A DNA stretch of 64,000 nucleotides, taken from contig CAVYAL010000005.1 in NCBI GenBank assembly GCA_963766505.1, forward strand, positions 186,001 to 250,000, read 5' to 3'. This stretch comes from DATIRA01 sp963766505. GTDB lineage: Bacteria > Pseudomonadota > Gammaproteobacteria > Steroidobacterales > Steroidobacteraceae. The notes under the pieces are model-generated. The model was not told the DNA's origin. It made no database searches and saw nothing but the letters and a program-made list of their open reading frames with translations. The position numbers and the translations under genes were made by a program. Positions 26,414-35,383 of the stretch are shown piece after piece. Position 1 is the first letter of the stretch. Every line of letters starts with the position of its first letter.

Positions 26414-29400
26414 ATGCGACACACGCGAATCGCGCTCGAACGGCCCGTCACGACCATCATGATCGGGCTCGCGGTGCTCGCCTTCGGCGTGATCTCAGGC
26501 AAGCTGCTGCGGCTCGAGTCGATGCCCGACATCACCTTTCCGGGCATGCGCATCGAGATCCCCTACCCCGGCTCCACGCCCGAGGAAGTCGAGAAGCTGA
26601 TCATCCGTCCGGTCGAGGAAGCGATCTCGACGCTGTCCGGCATCGAGGAGATCCGCGCCAACGCGCGCGCCGACGATGCACAGATCGACGTGCTGTTCGC
26701 CTGGGACCGGGACGCCGAGGCGGCGGCTTTCGAGGTCCGTACCAAGCTCGACGCGATCCGCTCGCAGCTGCCCGAGGGCGCGGATCGATTGCTGATGTTC
26801 GCTTTCAGCGCCTCCGACGAGCCGGTCGTCAACCTGCGGCTGTCCTCGCCTCGCGACCTGACCGACCAGTACGACACGCTCGAGAAATTCCTGAAGCGCC
26901 CGCTGGAGCGGATCGAGGGCGTGGCCCGCGTCGAGCTGCAGGGCGTGGAGCCGCGCGAAGTCAGGGTGCTGGTGGATCCGAACCGCATTGCCGCCTACGG
27001 CGTCGACGTGCGCGAGCTTCGCGACCTGCTCGAGGCCAGCAATTTCTCCGTCAGCGCCGGCGAGATCACCGAGAACGGGTCGCGCTTCACGGTGAGGCCG
27101 ATCGGGGAACTGCGCACGCTCGAGGAGGTCCGCCAGCTCACGATCAGCCCCGGGGTGCGCGTCGGCGACGTGGCGCAGGTGCAGCTGCTCGCGCCGGAGC
27201 TGAAGGTGGGCCGGCACATCGACGGCCGCACGGCGGTCGGCATCGACATCTTCAAGGCGACGCAGGCCAACGTGGTCGAGGTCGCCGATGCCGTGATGGC
27301 GACCGTCGATGAAGCGCGCAAGGTGCCGCAGCTGCAAGGGCTCGACATCATCGTGCTGAACAACCAGGCGGACGGCATCCGCGAGTCGCTCGGCGAGCTG
27401 CGCAAGGCCGGGATGATCGGCGCAGTGCTCAGTTTCTTCATGCTGCTGCTGTTCCTGAAGCACCTGCCGACGACGGTGATCGTGAGCCTCGCGGTGCCGG
27501 CCTCGCTGCTGGTGACGCTCGGTGCGATGTACTTCCTCGGGCTCACGCTCAACATCCTGACCATGATGGGCATGCTGCTCGCGATCGGCATGCTGGTGGA
27601 CAACGCCGTCGTCGTCACCGAGAGCATCTTCCGCCACCGCCAGCTGATGCCGGGACAGCCGCTCGCAGCGACGCTGGCCGGCGTGAAGGAAGTCGGCCTC
27701 GCGACACTCGCCGGCACGTTCTCGACGATCATCGTGTTCCTGCCGCTGGTGTTCGGCGAGAAGAACGAGATGTCGATCTTCCTGGTGCACGTCGCCATTC
27801 CGATCGTCGTCGCGATGCTGGCCTCGCTGCTGGTCGCACAGACGCTGATCCCGATGCTGGCCTCCCGGATGTCGCCGCCGCCGCCGGTCGCGGCCGGATC
27901 GCTGTTCGCCAGGCTGCAGCAGCGCTACCAGCGCCGCCTCGCCTGGGCGATGGACCACCCGAAGACGATGGCAGCGATCGTGCTGCTGATCCTGCTCTCG
28001 CCGGTTCCGCTGTTCGCGCTGAAGCTCGCCAAGGTCGATCCGTTCCCGCAGGAAGCGAACCGGACGCTCTGGCTCCCGTACCACATTGACGGCGCCTATC
28101 CGCTCGCGCGGGTCGAGGAGGCGGTGAACCGGGTCGAGGCCTATCTCGAGGCCAACCGGGAACGCTTCGACCTGAAGACCTACTACTCCTACTGGGTCAC
28201 GGACCAGGCCGGCACCCGGCTGTACCTGAACCCGAAGGAGGACGCGAAGGTCCCGGCCGGCGAGGTGATGGAGCTCATCATGGCCGACATGCCCGAGATC
28301 ATCATCGGCAAGCCGAACTTCTCGTTCGACCAGGGTGGCGCCGGAACCTCGAGCTTCAGCCTGCAGCTGACCGGCGAGTCCACCGAGCGCCTCGCCGAGG
28401 TTTCGAAGGACGTCGTGCATCGCCTGTCCTCGGTTCCGGGGCTCGAGGCGGTCCGCTCCGAGGCCGGCAGCGGAGAGGAGGAAGTGCAGGTCATCGTGGA
28501 TCGCAGCCGCGCAGCCCAGCTCGGGCTCAGCACCGAGGACGTCGCGCTCACGGTCACTGGCGCGATGCGCGGCGACAAGCTGCCGGAGCTGCGCACCGAC
28601 GAGCGCGAACTCACGATGCGACTAGCCTTCCGGGAATCCGACCGCCAGTCCGTGGAGGACCTGGCCCGGATACCGATCATGCTGCCCGACGGCACGCGCA
28701 TCGAGCTGGGTGCCGTTGCGGATTTCCAGGTTCGCGCCAGCGATCGCGAGATCAAGCGCATCAACCGCCTGACGACCGTGGTCATCAACGCGAACCTCGC
28801 CGACGAGCTCACGATGGACGAGGCGCGAAAGCGCGTGGAACCGGTCATGGATGCCTTCCCGTTCCCGGCCGGTTACAGCTGGAAATTCGGCAAGAGCATG
28901 GAGGACAACGACGAGGCGATGAAGACCATGGGGCAGAACATGATCCTCGCCATCGTGCTGATCTACCTGGTCATGGCCGCGCTGTTCGAGTCGACGCTGT
29001 ATCCGCTCTCTATCATCACCTCGATCCTGTTCGCGATCGTCGGCTCGATCTGGTTCCTCTCGCTGACCGGGACCAAGATCACGATGATGGCGATGATCGG
29101 CTTCATGATCCTGATCGGCGTCGTCGTGAACATTGGCATCGTGCTGATCACGCACGTGATCCACCTGCGCGACGGCGGCATGCCGCGGCGCGAAGCGATC
29201 CTGCAGGCAGGAGGCGACCGCCTGCGACCGATCCTGATGACGGTGCTGACGACGCTGCTCGGCCTGCTGCCGCTGGCGGTGGGCGATGCGCAGGTCGGCG
29301 GCAGCGGCAACGGCCCCGCGTACTACCCGATGGCCCGGGCCATCATGGGTGGCCTCGCCTTCTCCGCCGTCGTGTCGCTGCTGATCGTGCCGATGTTCTA

Positions 29401-29518
29401 CGTCTGGTTCGACGACCTGCACCTGTGGGGCAGGCGCGTCTTCTCGCGGCGCCGGCCGGCTGCGGAAACGCCGGCGCCCGTTGCGCCTCCGGAGGCGCTG
29501 CCGGAGTCGGCGTCCTAG
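26414..29518 (+). CDS. RND efflux transporter permease (second of two)
   Basis: A 1034-residue RND pump subunit. The start MRHTRIALERPVTTIMIG follows a short gap after the first permease; the same frame is open far upstream, but that part is only the out-of-frame reading of the preceding gene. Expected features are LRLESMPDITFPGM in the first porter domain, GMLVDNAVVVTESIF in TM4 (again Asp-Asn) and the second-half repeat IGFMILIGVVVNIGIVLITHV. It lacks the long mid-protein linker of its neighbour. The C-terminus is a proline/alanine tail after TM12. It probably assembles with the first permease and the shared adaptor. Confidence 0.93.
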   Translation: MRHTRIALERPVTTIMIGLAVLAFGVISGKLLRLESMPDITFPGMRIEIPYPGSTPEEVEKLIIRPVEEAISTLSGIEEIRANARADDAQIDVLFAWDRDAEAAAFEVRTKLDAIRSQLPEGADRLLMFAFSASDEPVVNLRLSSPRDLTDQYDTLEKFLKRPLERIEGVARVELQGVEPREVRVLVDPNRIAAYGVDVRELRDLLEASNFSVSAGEITENGSRFTVRPIGELRTLEEVRQLTISPGVRVGDVAQVQLLAPELKVGRHIDGRTAVGIDIFKATQANVVEVADAVMATVDEARKVPQLQGLDIIVLNNQADGIRESLGELRKAGMIGAVLSFFMLLLFLKHLPTTVIVSLAVPASLLVTLGAMYFLGLTLNILTMMGMLLAIGMLVDNAVVVTESIFRHRQLMPGQPLAATLAGVKEVGLATLAGTFSTIIVFLPLVFGEKNEMSIFLVHVAIPIVVAMLASLLVAQTLIPMLASRMSPPPPVAAGSLFARLQQRYQRRLAWAMDHPKTMAAIVLLILLSPVPLFALKLAKVDPFPQEANRTLWLPYHIDGAYPLARVEEAVNRVEAYLEANRERFDLKTYYSYWVTDQAGTRLYLNPKEDAKVPAGEVMELIMADMPEIIIGKPNFSFDQGGAGTSSFSLQLTGESTERLAEVSKDVVHRLSSVPGLEAVRSEAGSGEEEVQVIVDRSRAAQLGLSTEDVALTVTGAMRGDKLPELRTDERELTMRLAFRESDRQSVEDLARIPIMLPDGTRIELGAVADFQVRASDREIKRINRLTTVVINANLADELTMDEARKRVEPVMDAFPFPAGYSWKFGKSMEDNDEAMKTMGQNMILAIVLIYLVMAALFESTLYPLSIITSILFAIVGSIWFLSLTGTKITMMAMIGFMILIGVVVNIGIVLITHVIHLRDGGMPRREAILQAGGDRLRPILMTVLTTLLGLLPLAVGDAQVGGSGNGPAYYPMARAIMGGLAFSAVVSLLIVPMFYVWFDDLHLWGRRVFSRRRPAAETPAPVAPPEALPESAS

Positions 29519-29562
29519 TACGGTGCTGCGCCCGCTGAGCGGCGGCGCGACGTCCGGCCGCG

Positions 29563-30594
29563 TCAGCGCTGCAGCGCGCGGTGCACTTCCCAGTACTCCT
29601 CCAGCAGCACGTTGACCGGCGTGCGTGGGCCTCCAGGCTGCGAACGGACCAGGCTCTCCGGCACGGGCAGCGCGTCGCCGTCACCGCGGTAGCTCGCCGT
29701 CCGGCGCATGCGGTCCGCCCTGGCCTTGATGTCCGGCAGGTCTTCCTGCAGTCGCTCGAGGTCACGCGCCGCGTGCTCGGCGGCCTTCATGACCGCGAGG
29801 CAGTCGTCGCCACTGCCGTAGTCGCAGTCGTAAACCCGGGTGAGCATGCTCTGGCGCGCAAGCTGCGCAACGCCGCTGCCCGCGAGGCGCTCGTAGAGAT
29901 TTTCCGCGAACGCGATCACGGCCAGGTTGACCGCACGCTTGCCCTCGAGACTCAAGCCCTCGAACGGCGGCGGGCCCTCCGACTCGATTGCGTGCCGCCG
30001 ATCGCTCAGGTCGGTGAGTTCCGTCAGCGCGGCGTCGACGCGCACGGCCCGGTTCGCAACCTCGTCCTCGAGCCGCCTGCGCTGCAGCAGCTTCCAGAAA
30101 CCTCGCAGCTCCGACAGGCGCTGCCGGGCGAGCTTCTGCTCCGCCTGCAGCTGGTCGGCGAGCACGTTGGCCTCGCCAAGCTCGCGGTCCAGCTGGGCCA
30201 GCCGGTCCCGTTGCGAACGCTCGAAGGCCGCGAGCTGCTGGCGTCGCTCCCGGTCCTTCTGCTGCCGGGTCAGGTCGGCGGCGAAGTGCTGCACCCTGCG
30301 GGCCGCGGTCCGCCAGACTCCGCGCAGCCGGAAGTGCGCAAGGCACCGGTAGCCTTCCTCGGGCCGACCCAGGAACTGCTCGAGTGCGTCCAGCTGCTCC
30401 TGGACGCGCATCGTCGCGCCCTCCTGCAGCTTCAGGCGGTCGAGCAGCTGGTGGCGTTCCTCGTCGAGCGCATCGAGCTCGCGCTTGAGCTCGGTGCGGT
30501 TGCGGAACAACTCGAGGAGCCGTTCGTCCTCGGCGGAAACATCGCGGCCCGCCAGGCGCCAGGCCAGACCCCGCAGACCGTCAGGCAGACTCAT
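29563..30594 (-). CDS. Coiled-coil protein of unknown function
   Basis: A 343-residue soluble protein. Residues from about 20 to 195 are rich in Glu, Arg, Leu and Gln in heptad-like order (ELKRELDALDEERHQLLDRLK, later REERRQ-type repeats), indicating long coiled coils interrupted by a short segment with RCLAHFRLRGVWRTA. The C-terminal half looks globular (GKRAVNLAVIAFAENLYERL, then YDCDYGSGDDCLAVMKAAEH). No signal peptide or membrane helix is seen. It overlaps the end of the DUF1249 gene by 14 bases, so they are probably co-expressed. I do not recognise the family and assign no function. Confidence 0.75.
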   Translation of the reverse strand: MSLPDGLRGLAWRLAGRDVSAEDERLLELFRNRTELKRELDALDEERHQLLDRLKLQEGATMRVQEQLDALEQFLGRPEEGYRCLAHFRLRGVWRTAARRVQHFAADLTRQQKDRERRQQLAAFERSQRDRLAQLDRELGEANVLADQLQAEQKLARQRLSELRGFWKLLQRRRLEDEVANRAVRVDAALTELTDLSDRRHAIESEGPPPFEGLSLEGKRAVNLAVIAFAENLYERLAGSGVAQLARQSMLTRVYDCDYGSGDDCLAVMKAAEHAARDLERLQEDLPDIKARADRMRRTASYRGDGDALPVPESLVRSQPGGPRTPVNVLLEEYWEVHRALQR

Positions 30595-31072
30595 GCACCG
30601 CAGGCCGCGGCGACGCGATGATGCGGTCGAATCGATGCCCGCGATCGTGCAGGTAGTCGAGCCACTTGTTGAGCATCATGTTGCGCAGCCAGCGATCCCC
30701 GAGCGCCGCGGACGTGGCCGAGCGAATGCTGCGCAGCGCGGGGTGTCGAACCCAGCGGGAGCAGCGGCTCGCCTCGGCGAGCCGTGCATCGTGATAGACG
30801 CGCAGTTCCAGGTCAGGGTCGGCGAGTCCGTCGCCGGCGTCGCCGAACAGGTACGTCAGGCGCAGGATCGAGGTGTACGGCGCATGCTCGAGCACCTCGA
30901 GGTGCAGGTCGCAGTCACCGGATGTCCTCGACACTGCATGCCCGGAGAGTCCGCGCACGTCGTCCACGATGCCGCGCAGCCGGATGTAATTGCTTTCGTA
31001 GAGCGTCATCAGGCTCACGAAAGTGACCGGCCGGGCACGCCATGAACTCAGGCAGAGGCTGTCCGCTGACAT
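30581..31072 (-). CDS. DUF1249 (YqiB-like) protein
   Basis: A 163-residue protein matching the DUF1249 family, typified by E. coli YqiB. Family-like positions are LYESNYIRLRGIV near the start, LHLEVLEHAPYTSILRLTYLF in the middle, LRVYHDARLAEA and the C-terminal LNKWLDYLHDRGH. The family is nearly confined to Gammaproteobacteria, where it often neighbours nudF and cpdA, but those genes are absent here. Its biochemical role is not known. Gene order here is ppsR, then DUF1249, then the coiled-coil gene, all on the minus strand. The 14-base overlap with the coiled-coil gene suggests coupled translation. Confidence 0.82.
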   Translation of the reverse strand: MSADSLCLSSWRARPVTFVSLMTLYESNYIRLRGIVDDVRGLSGHAVSRTSGDCDLHLEVLEHAPYTSILRLTYLFGDAGDGLADPDLELRVYHDARLAEASRCSRWVRHPALRSIRSATSAALGDRWLRNMMLNKWLDYLHDRGHRFDRIIASPRPAVHESA

Positions 31073-31132
31073 GGCCGGAATATAGCACAGCGTCCGCGCG
31101 CCTCCGTGACGCAGGACACACCCGTGAAAGCC

Positions 31133-31957
31133 TCAGGGATGCACCCGGCGCTCGATGCCCATGCGTTCGATCACGCGGCTCGCGATCTCCTCGATAGAGC
31201 ACTCGGTGGTGTCCAGCGTCGGCACCGAGTAGCGCCGGAACATGGCCGCGGCGCGAAGCACCTCGAACTCGCACTGGGCCAGCGAGGAGTACCGGCTGTC
31301 GGGGCGACGCTCCTGCCGGATCTGCTGCAGGCGGGCCGGCGCGATGGTCAGGCCGAACAGCTTGCCCGAATGCTCCCGCAGCATGGCCGGAAGACGGTTG
31401 CTCTCGAAGTCCTCCTCGGTCAGCGGGTAGTTCGCGGCGAAGATGCCGTACTGCATGGCCATGTAGACGCAGGTAGGCGTCTTGCCCGAGCGCGACACGC
31501 CGACCAGGATGACGTCCGCCCGGCGATATTCCGCGCGTGCGCCGCCGTCGTCGGCGGACAACGCGAAATTCGTCGCCTCGATCCTCGCGGTGTAGGCGTT
31601 GCGGTTGGTGATGCCGTGCGCCCTGCCCTCGCGCATCGAGGACTTGACGCCCAGCTCGGCCTCGAGAGGCCGCAGGAACGCGGCGAAGAAGTCGAGCATC
31701 AGGCCGTCGCTGCGCGCGACGACCGTGCGCAGGTCCTCCCGCACCAGCGTGCTGAACACGACCGGCCGGAGTCCGTCGGCAGCACCGGTGGCATTGATCC
31801 TGTTCACCACCTGCTCCGCCTTGTCAACACTGGAGATAAATGGCAGAGTCACCTGCCGGAATTCGACGTCTTCGAATTGCGTCAGCAGGCTGTGACCCAT
31901 GGTCTCGGCGGTCACCCCCGTCTGGTCCGAAACGAAAAAAATGGTTCGCCGGGTCAT
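31133..31957 (-). CDS. ppsR: PEP synthase regulatory protein (bifunctional kinase/pyrophosphorylase)
   Basis: A 274-residue DUF299 protein. It inactivates PEP synthase by ADP-dependent phosphorylation of a threonine next to the catalytic histidine, and reactivates it with phosphate. The N-terminus IFFVSDQTGVTAETMG and the P-loop VGVSRSGKTPTCVYMA (about residue 150) are diagnostic. The start at 31957 (MTRRTIFFVSD) matches the family; an in-frame extension to 32023 is unlikely. It is divergent from ppsA, with 76 bases between the starts, which is the usual arrangement in Gammaproteobacteria. Confidence 0.96.
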   Translation of the reverse strand: MTRRTIFFVSDQTGVTAETMGHSLLTQFEDVEFRQVTLPFISSVDKAEQVVNRINATGAADGLRPVVFSTLVREDLRTVVARSDGLMLDFFAAFLRPLEAELGVKSSMREGRAHGITNRNAYTARIEATNFALSADDGGARAEYRRADVILVGVSRSGKTPTCVYMAMQYGIFAANYPLTEEDFESNRLPAMLREHSGKLFGLTIAPARLQQIRQERRPDSRYSSLAQCEFEVLRAAAMFRRYSVPTLDTTECSIEEIASRVIERMGIERRVHP

Positions 31958-32033
31958 AAGCAGGGCTGTTCCGTTCCAGTCATCCGGTCGTGCAGTGTTC
32001 CACCGCAGTGCCCGGCCGGGCAAGGGGTAGATC

Positions 32034-34403
32034 TTGAGTCCCTACACCATTGCGTTTGCGCAGCTTGGCCGCCACCACGTCGCGGAAGTCGGCGGCAAGA
32101 ACTCGTCGCTCGGCGAGATGATCGCGAATCTCGCCGGCCTGAACGTCAGCGTCCCGGATGGCTTCGCGACGACGGCCGACGCCTACCGTGATTTCCTCGC
32201 CCAGGGCAGCCTCGACGAGCGGATCGCCCGCGAACTCGGCACGCTCGACGTGGACGACGTGGCGCGGCTGGCCGAAGCCGGCGCCCGGATCCGGCAGTGG
32301 ATAATGGAAACACCGTTCCCCGCGCGACTCGAGCAGGAGATCGTGGAGGGATACCGGCGGATGTGCCAGGACGGCGTCGATGCAGCGGTCGCGGTGCGCT
32401 CATCGGCCACTGCAGAGGACCTGCCGGAAGCCTCGTTTGCCGGCCAGCAGGAAACGTTGCTCAACGTCAGCGGCCCGCAGAACGTGGTGCGCGCCGTGCA
32501 CGAGGTATTTGCCTCGTTGTACAACGACCGCGCCATCGCGTACCGGGTTCACCAGGGCTTCGATCATGCCCAGGTGGCGCTGTCGGCCGGGATCCAGTAC
32601 ATGGTACGCAGCGACCTCGGCGCGAGCGGTGTCATGTTCACGCTGGACACGGACTCGGGCTTTCGCGACGTGGTGCTGATCACCGCGTCCTGGGGGCTCG
32701 GCGAGACCGTCGTGCAGGGTGCCGTGAACCCCGACGAGTTCTACGTCTTCAAGCCCGCGCTCAGGGAGGGCCACTGGCCGATCGTGCGCCGCACGCTCGG
32801 CGGCAAGGCCGTCAAGATGATCTATGCGGAGGCAGACCAGGCGAGCGAGCGCGTCCGCACCGTCGAGGTGCCCGCCGAGGACCGCGCGCGCTTCTGCCTC
32901 AGCGACCAGGACGTGATCGAACTGGCACGGCAGGCCGTGGCCATCGAGCAGCACTATGGCGCGCCGATGGACATCGAGTGGGGCAAGGACGGCCGGACCG
33001 GCGAGATCTATATCCTGCAGGCGCGTCCCGAGACCGTGCAGAGTCGGGCGGGTCGCACGATCCAGCGCTTCCGCCTGAAGGACAAGGGCAAGGTGCTGGT
33101 CACCGGACGCAGCATCGGACACCGCATCGGCGCGGGTCCGGCGCGCGTGATCCGCAGCCCGAAGGAGATGAGCCGCGTCGAGAGCGGCGACGTGCTGGTC
33201 GCGGACATGACCGATCCCGACTGGGAGCCGGTTATGAAGCGCGCCTCGGCCATCGTCACCAATCGCGGCGGCAGGACCTGCCACGCGGCGATCATCGCGC
33301 GCGAGCTCGGCATCCCGGCCGTCGTCGGCTGCGGCGACGCGACGACGACGCTCCGCGAGGGGCAGCCCGTGACGGTTTCCTGCGCCGAGGGCGACACCGG
33401 CTTCGTCTACGAAGGCGAGCTGGCCTTCGACCAGAGGGAGATCGAGCTGGACACGCTGCCACCGGTCCCGGTCAAGATCATGATGAACGTGGGCAATCCG
33501 GACCGCGCGTTCGACTTCGCCGGCATCCCGAACCGGGGCGTCGGACTGGCCCGCCTGGAGTTCATCATCAACCGGATGATCGGCGTGCACCCGAAGGCGC
33601 TGCTCGAGTTCGACTCGCTGGAGGACGGGCTGAAGGAAACGATCCGCCGGCAGATGGCGGGCTATGCCGGGCCGGTCGAGTTCTACGTCGAGAAGCTCTG
33701 CGAGGGGATCGGCACGATCGCCGCGGCCTTCGCACCGCAGCCGGTCATCGTCAGGCTGTCGGACTTCAAGTCGAACGAGTACGCGAACCTGATCGGGGGC
33801 GACGAGTACGAGCCGTCGGAGGAAAACCCGATGCTGGGCTTCCGTGGCGCCGCGCGCTACGTCGACGAGAGCTTCCGACCCTGCTTCGAACTCGAATGCC
33901 GGGCGCTGAAGCGCGTGCGCGGCGAGATGGGGCTCAGGAACGTCTGGATCATGGTGCCGTTCGTGCGCACGCTGAAGGAGGCGCAGCAGGTCGTCGAACT
34001 GCTCGCGTCGAACGGGCTCAAGCGCGGCGAGGACGACCTGAAGGTGATCATGATGTGCGAGGTGCCGACCAATGCGCTGCTCGCCGAACGTTATCTCGAG
34101 TTCTTCGACGGCATGTCGATAGGCTCGAACGACCTCACGCAGCTCACGCTCGGCCTCGACCGGGATTCCTCGATCATGGCCCGGCTGTTCGACGAGCGTG
34201 ACGATGCCGTGAAGATGCTGCTGAGGATGGCCATCCAGGCCTGCAGGAAACACGGCAAGTACATCGGCATCTGCGGCCAGGGTCCGTCGGATCACCCCGA
34301 CCTGGCGCGCTGGCTGCTCGACGAGGGGATCGAGAGCATGTCGCTGAACCCCGACACGGTGGTCGAGACCTGGCTCTTCCTGGCGGGCCAGAAGGCCGAG
34401 TGA
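32034..34403 (+). CDS. ppsA: Phosphoenolpyruvate synthase
   Basis: A 789-residue enzyme that converts pyruvate, ATP and water to phosphoenolpyruvate, AMP and phosphate for gluconeogenesis. A TTG start is preceded by AGGGG. The N-terminal nucleotide-binding domain has VRSSATAEDLPEASFAGQQ. The swivelling phosphohistidine is His417 in GGRTCHAAIIARELG, with the PpsR target threonine two residues before it. The C-terminal PEP/pyruvate barrel has SIGSNDLTQLTLG and the catalytic cysteine region GICGQGPSD. The length and all motifs fit PpsA and exclude PPDK. It pairs with the divergent ppsR. Confidence 0.97.
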   Translation: MSPYTIAFAQLGRHHVAEVGGKNSSLGEMIANLAGLNVSVPDGFATTADAYRDFLAQGSLDERIARELGTLDVDDVARLAEAGARIRQWIMETPFPARLEQEIVEGYRRMCQDGVDAAVAVRSSATAEDLPEASFAGQQETLLNVSGPQNVVRAVHEVFASLYNDRAIAYRVHQGFDHAQVALSAGIQYMVRSDLGASGVMFTLDTDSGFRDVVLITASWGLGETVVQGAVNPDEFYVFKPALREGHWPIVRRTLGGKAVKMIYAEADQASERVRTVEVPAEDRARFCLSDQDVIELARQAVAIEQHYGAPMDIEWGKDGRTGEIYILQARPETVQSRAGRTIQRFRLKDKGKVLVTGRSIGHRIGAGPARVIRSPKEMSRVESGDVLVADMTDPDWEPVMKRASAIVTNRGGRTCHAAIIARELGIPAVVGCGDATTTLREGQPVTVSCAEGDTGFVYEGELAFDQREIELDTLPPVPVKIMMNVGNPDRAFDFAGIPNRGVGLARLEFIINRMIGVHPKALLEFDSLEDGLKETIRRQMAGYAGPVEFYVEKLCEGIGTIAAAFAPQPVIVRLSDFKSNEYANLIGGDEYEPSEENPMLGFRGAARYVDESFRPCFELECRALKRVRGEMGLRNVWIMVPFVRTLKEAQQVVELLASNGLKRGEDDLKVIMMCEVPTNALLAERYLEFFDGMSIGSNDLTQLTLGLDRDSSIMARLFDERDDAVKMLLRMAIQACRKHGKYIGICGQGPSDHPDLARWLLDEGIESMSLNPDTVVETWLFLAGQKAE

Positions 34404-34418
34404 GCCCGGCGCGGATGC

Positions 34419-35018
34419 CTAGCTGACGGCCTGGCGCCCGGCCAGCGCGTGTGCGAGCGTACCGCCGTCCACGTACTCGAGTTCACCGCCGACGGGCACG
34501 CCGTGCGCAATCCTGGAGGCACGCAGCCGATGGCGCTTCGCGACATCCGCGAGGAAGCCCGCCGTCGCCTCGCCCTCCACGGTCGGGTTCGTGGCGAGGA
34601 TCACCTCGCGTACCTCGCCCTCGCCGAGCAGCTTCTCGAGCTCGGCGATGCCGATCTGCTCGGGCCCGACGCCGTCGAGCGGCGAGAGGTGGCCCATCAG
34701 CACGAAGTAGCAGCCACGATATCCGCCCGACTGCTCGATTGCGACGACGTCGGCGGGTGACTCGACGACGCACAGCAGCGTGCGGTCGCGGCCCGCGGAC
34801 CGGCAGACGGGACACAGTTCGCCCTCCGCGTACATGCGACACCGCCCGCAGTGGCCCAGCTTCTCGAATGCGGCCAGCATCGACTCGGCGATTTCCCGCC
34901 CGCCTGGCCGGTCGCGCTCGAGCAGGTGGAATGCCATGCGCTGGGCGGACTTCGGCCCGACGCCGGGCAGGCACCGCAACGCGTCGATCAGGCGTTCGAG
35001 CGGGGGCGGGTACAGCAT
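34419..35018 (-). CDS. recR: Recombination mediator protein RecR
   Basis: A 199-residue protein of the RecFOR pathway that helps load RecA on gapped DNA. The helix-hairpin-helix region is LRCLPGVGPKSAQRMAFHLL, the zinc finger is HCGRCRMYAEGELCPVC and the Toprim domain starts LLCVVESPADVVAIE. The C-terminal Walker-like part is typical. It is the last gene of the dnaX-ybaB-recR run and begins 13 bases after the ybaB stop. Confidence 0.97.
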   Translation of the reverse strand: MLYPPPLERLIDALRCLPGVGPKSAQRMAFHLLERDRPGGREIAESMLAAFEKLGHCGRCRMYAEGELCPVCRSAGRDRTLLCVVESPADVVAIEQSGGYRGCYFVLMGHLSPLDGVGPEQIGIAELEKLLGEGEVREVILATNPTVEGEATAGFLADVAKRHRLRASRIAHGVPVGGELEYVDGGTLAHALAGRQAVS

Positions 35019-35031
35019 CCGGTACGCGGGA

Positions 35032-35355
35032 TCAGAACGGCAGCTTCATGCCGGGCGGCAGGTTCATGCCGCCGACGAGGCCGGACATCTTCTCCTGCGT
35101 GGCCGCCTCGAGCCGGCGCGTCGCATCGTTGATGGCCGCCGCGACCAGGTCCTCGACCATCTCGCGATCGTCGAGCGGTACCGTCGGGTCGATCTGCACG
35201 CGAAGCGCCTCGTGGCGGCCATTGATGGTCACCTTGACCATTCCGCCGCCCGACTCACCGGTCACTTCCATGCCCGCGATCTCGGCCTGCGCCTTCTGCA
35301 TGTTCTCCTGCAGCTGCTGCGCCTGCCTCATTAGGTTTCCAATGCCACCTTTCAT
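35032..35355 (-). CDS. ybaB: YbaB/EbfC nucleoid-associated DNA-binding protein
   Basis: A 107-residue dimeric nucleoid-associated protein. The start MKGGIGNLMRQAQQLQENMQ is the conserved N-terminal helix, and the longer open frame upstream is ignored for that reason. VTINGRHEALRVQIDP and the C-terminal KMSGLVGGMNLPPGMKLPF match the family. It lies between dnaX (28 bases upstream) and recR, the standard gammaproteobacterial order. Confidence 0.95.
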   Translation of the reverse strand: MKGGIGNLMRQAQQLQENMQKAQAEIAGMEVTGESGGGMVKVTINGRHEALRVQIDPTVPLDDREMVEDLVAAAINDATRRLEAATQEKMSGLVGGMNLPPGMKLPF

Positions 35356-35383
35356 TCCGGTCAGCTCTCCTGGTGATGGATGG

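Noticed and set aside
32400..34295. Minus-strand open frame of about 630 codons opposite ppsA
   Set aside because: It is His/Asp/Arg-rich and has no recognisable domain, while ppsA on the plus strand is fully conserved.
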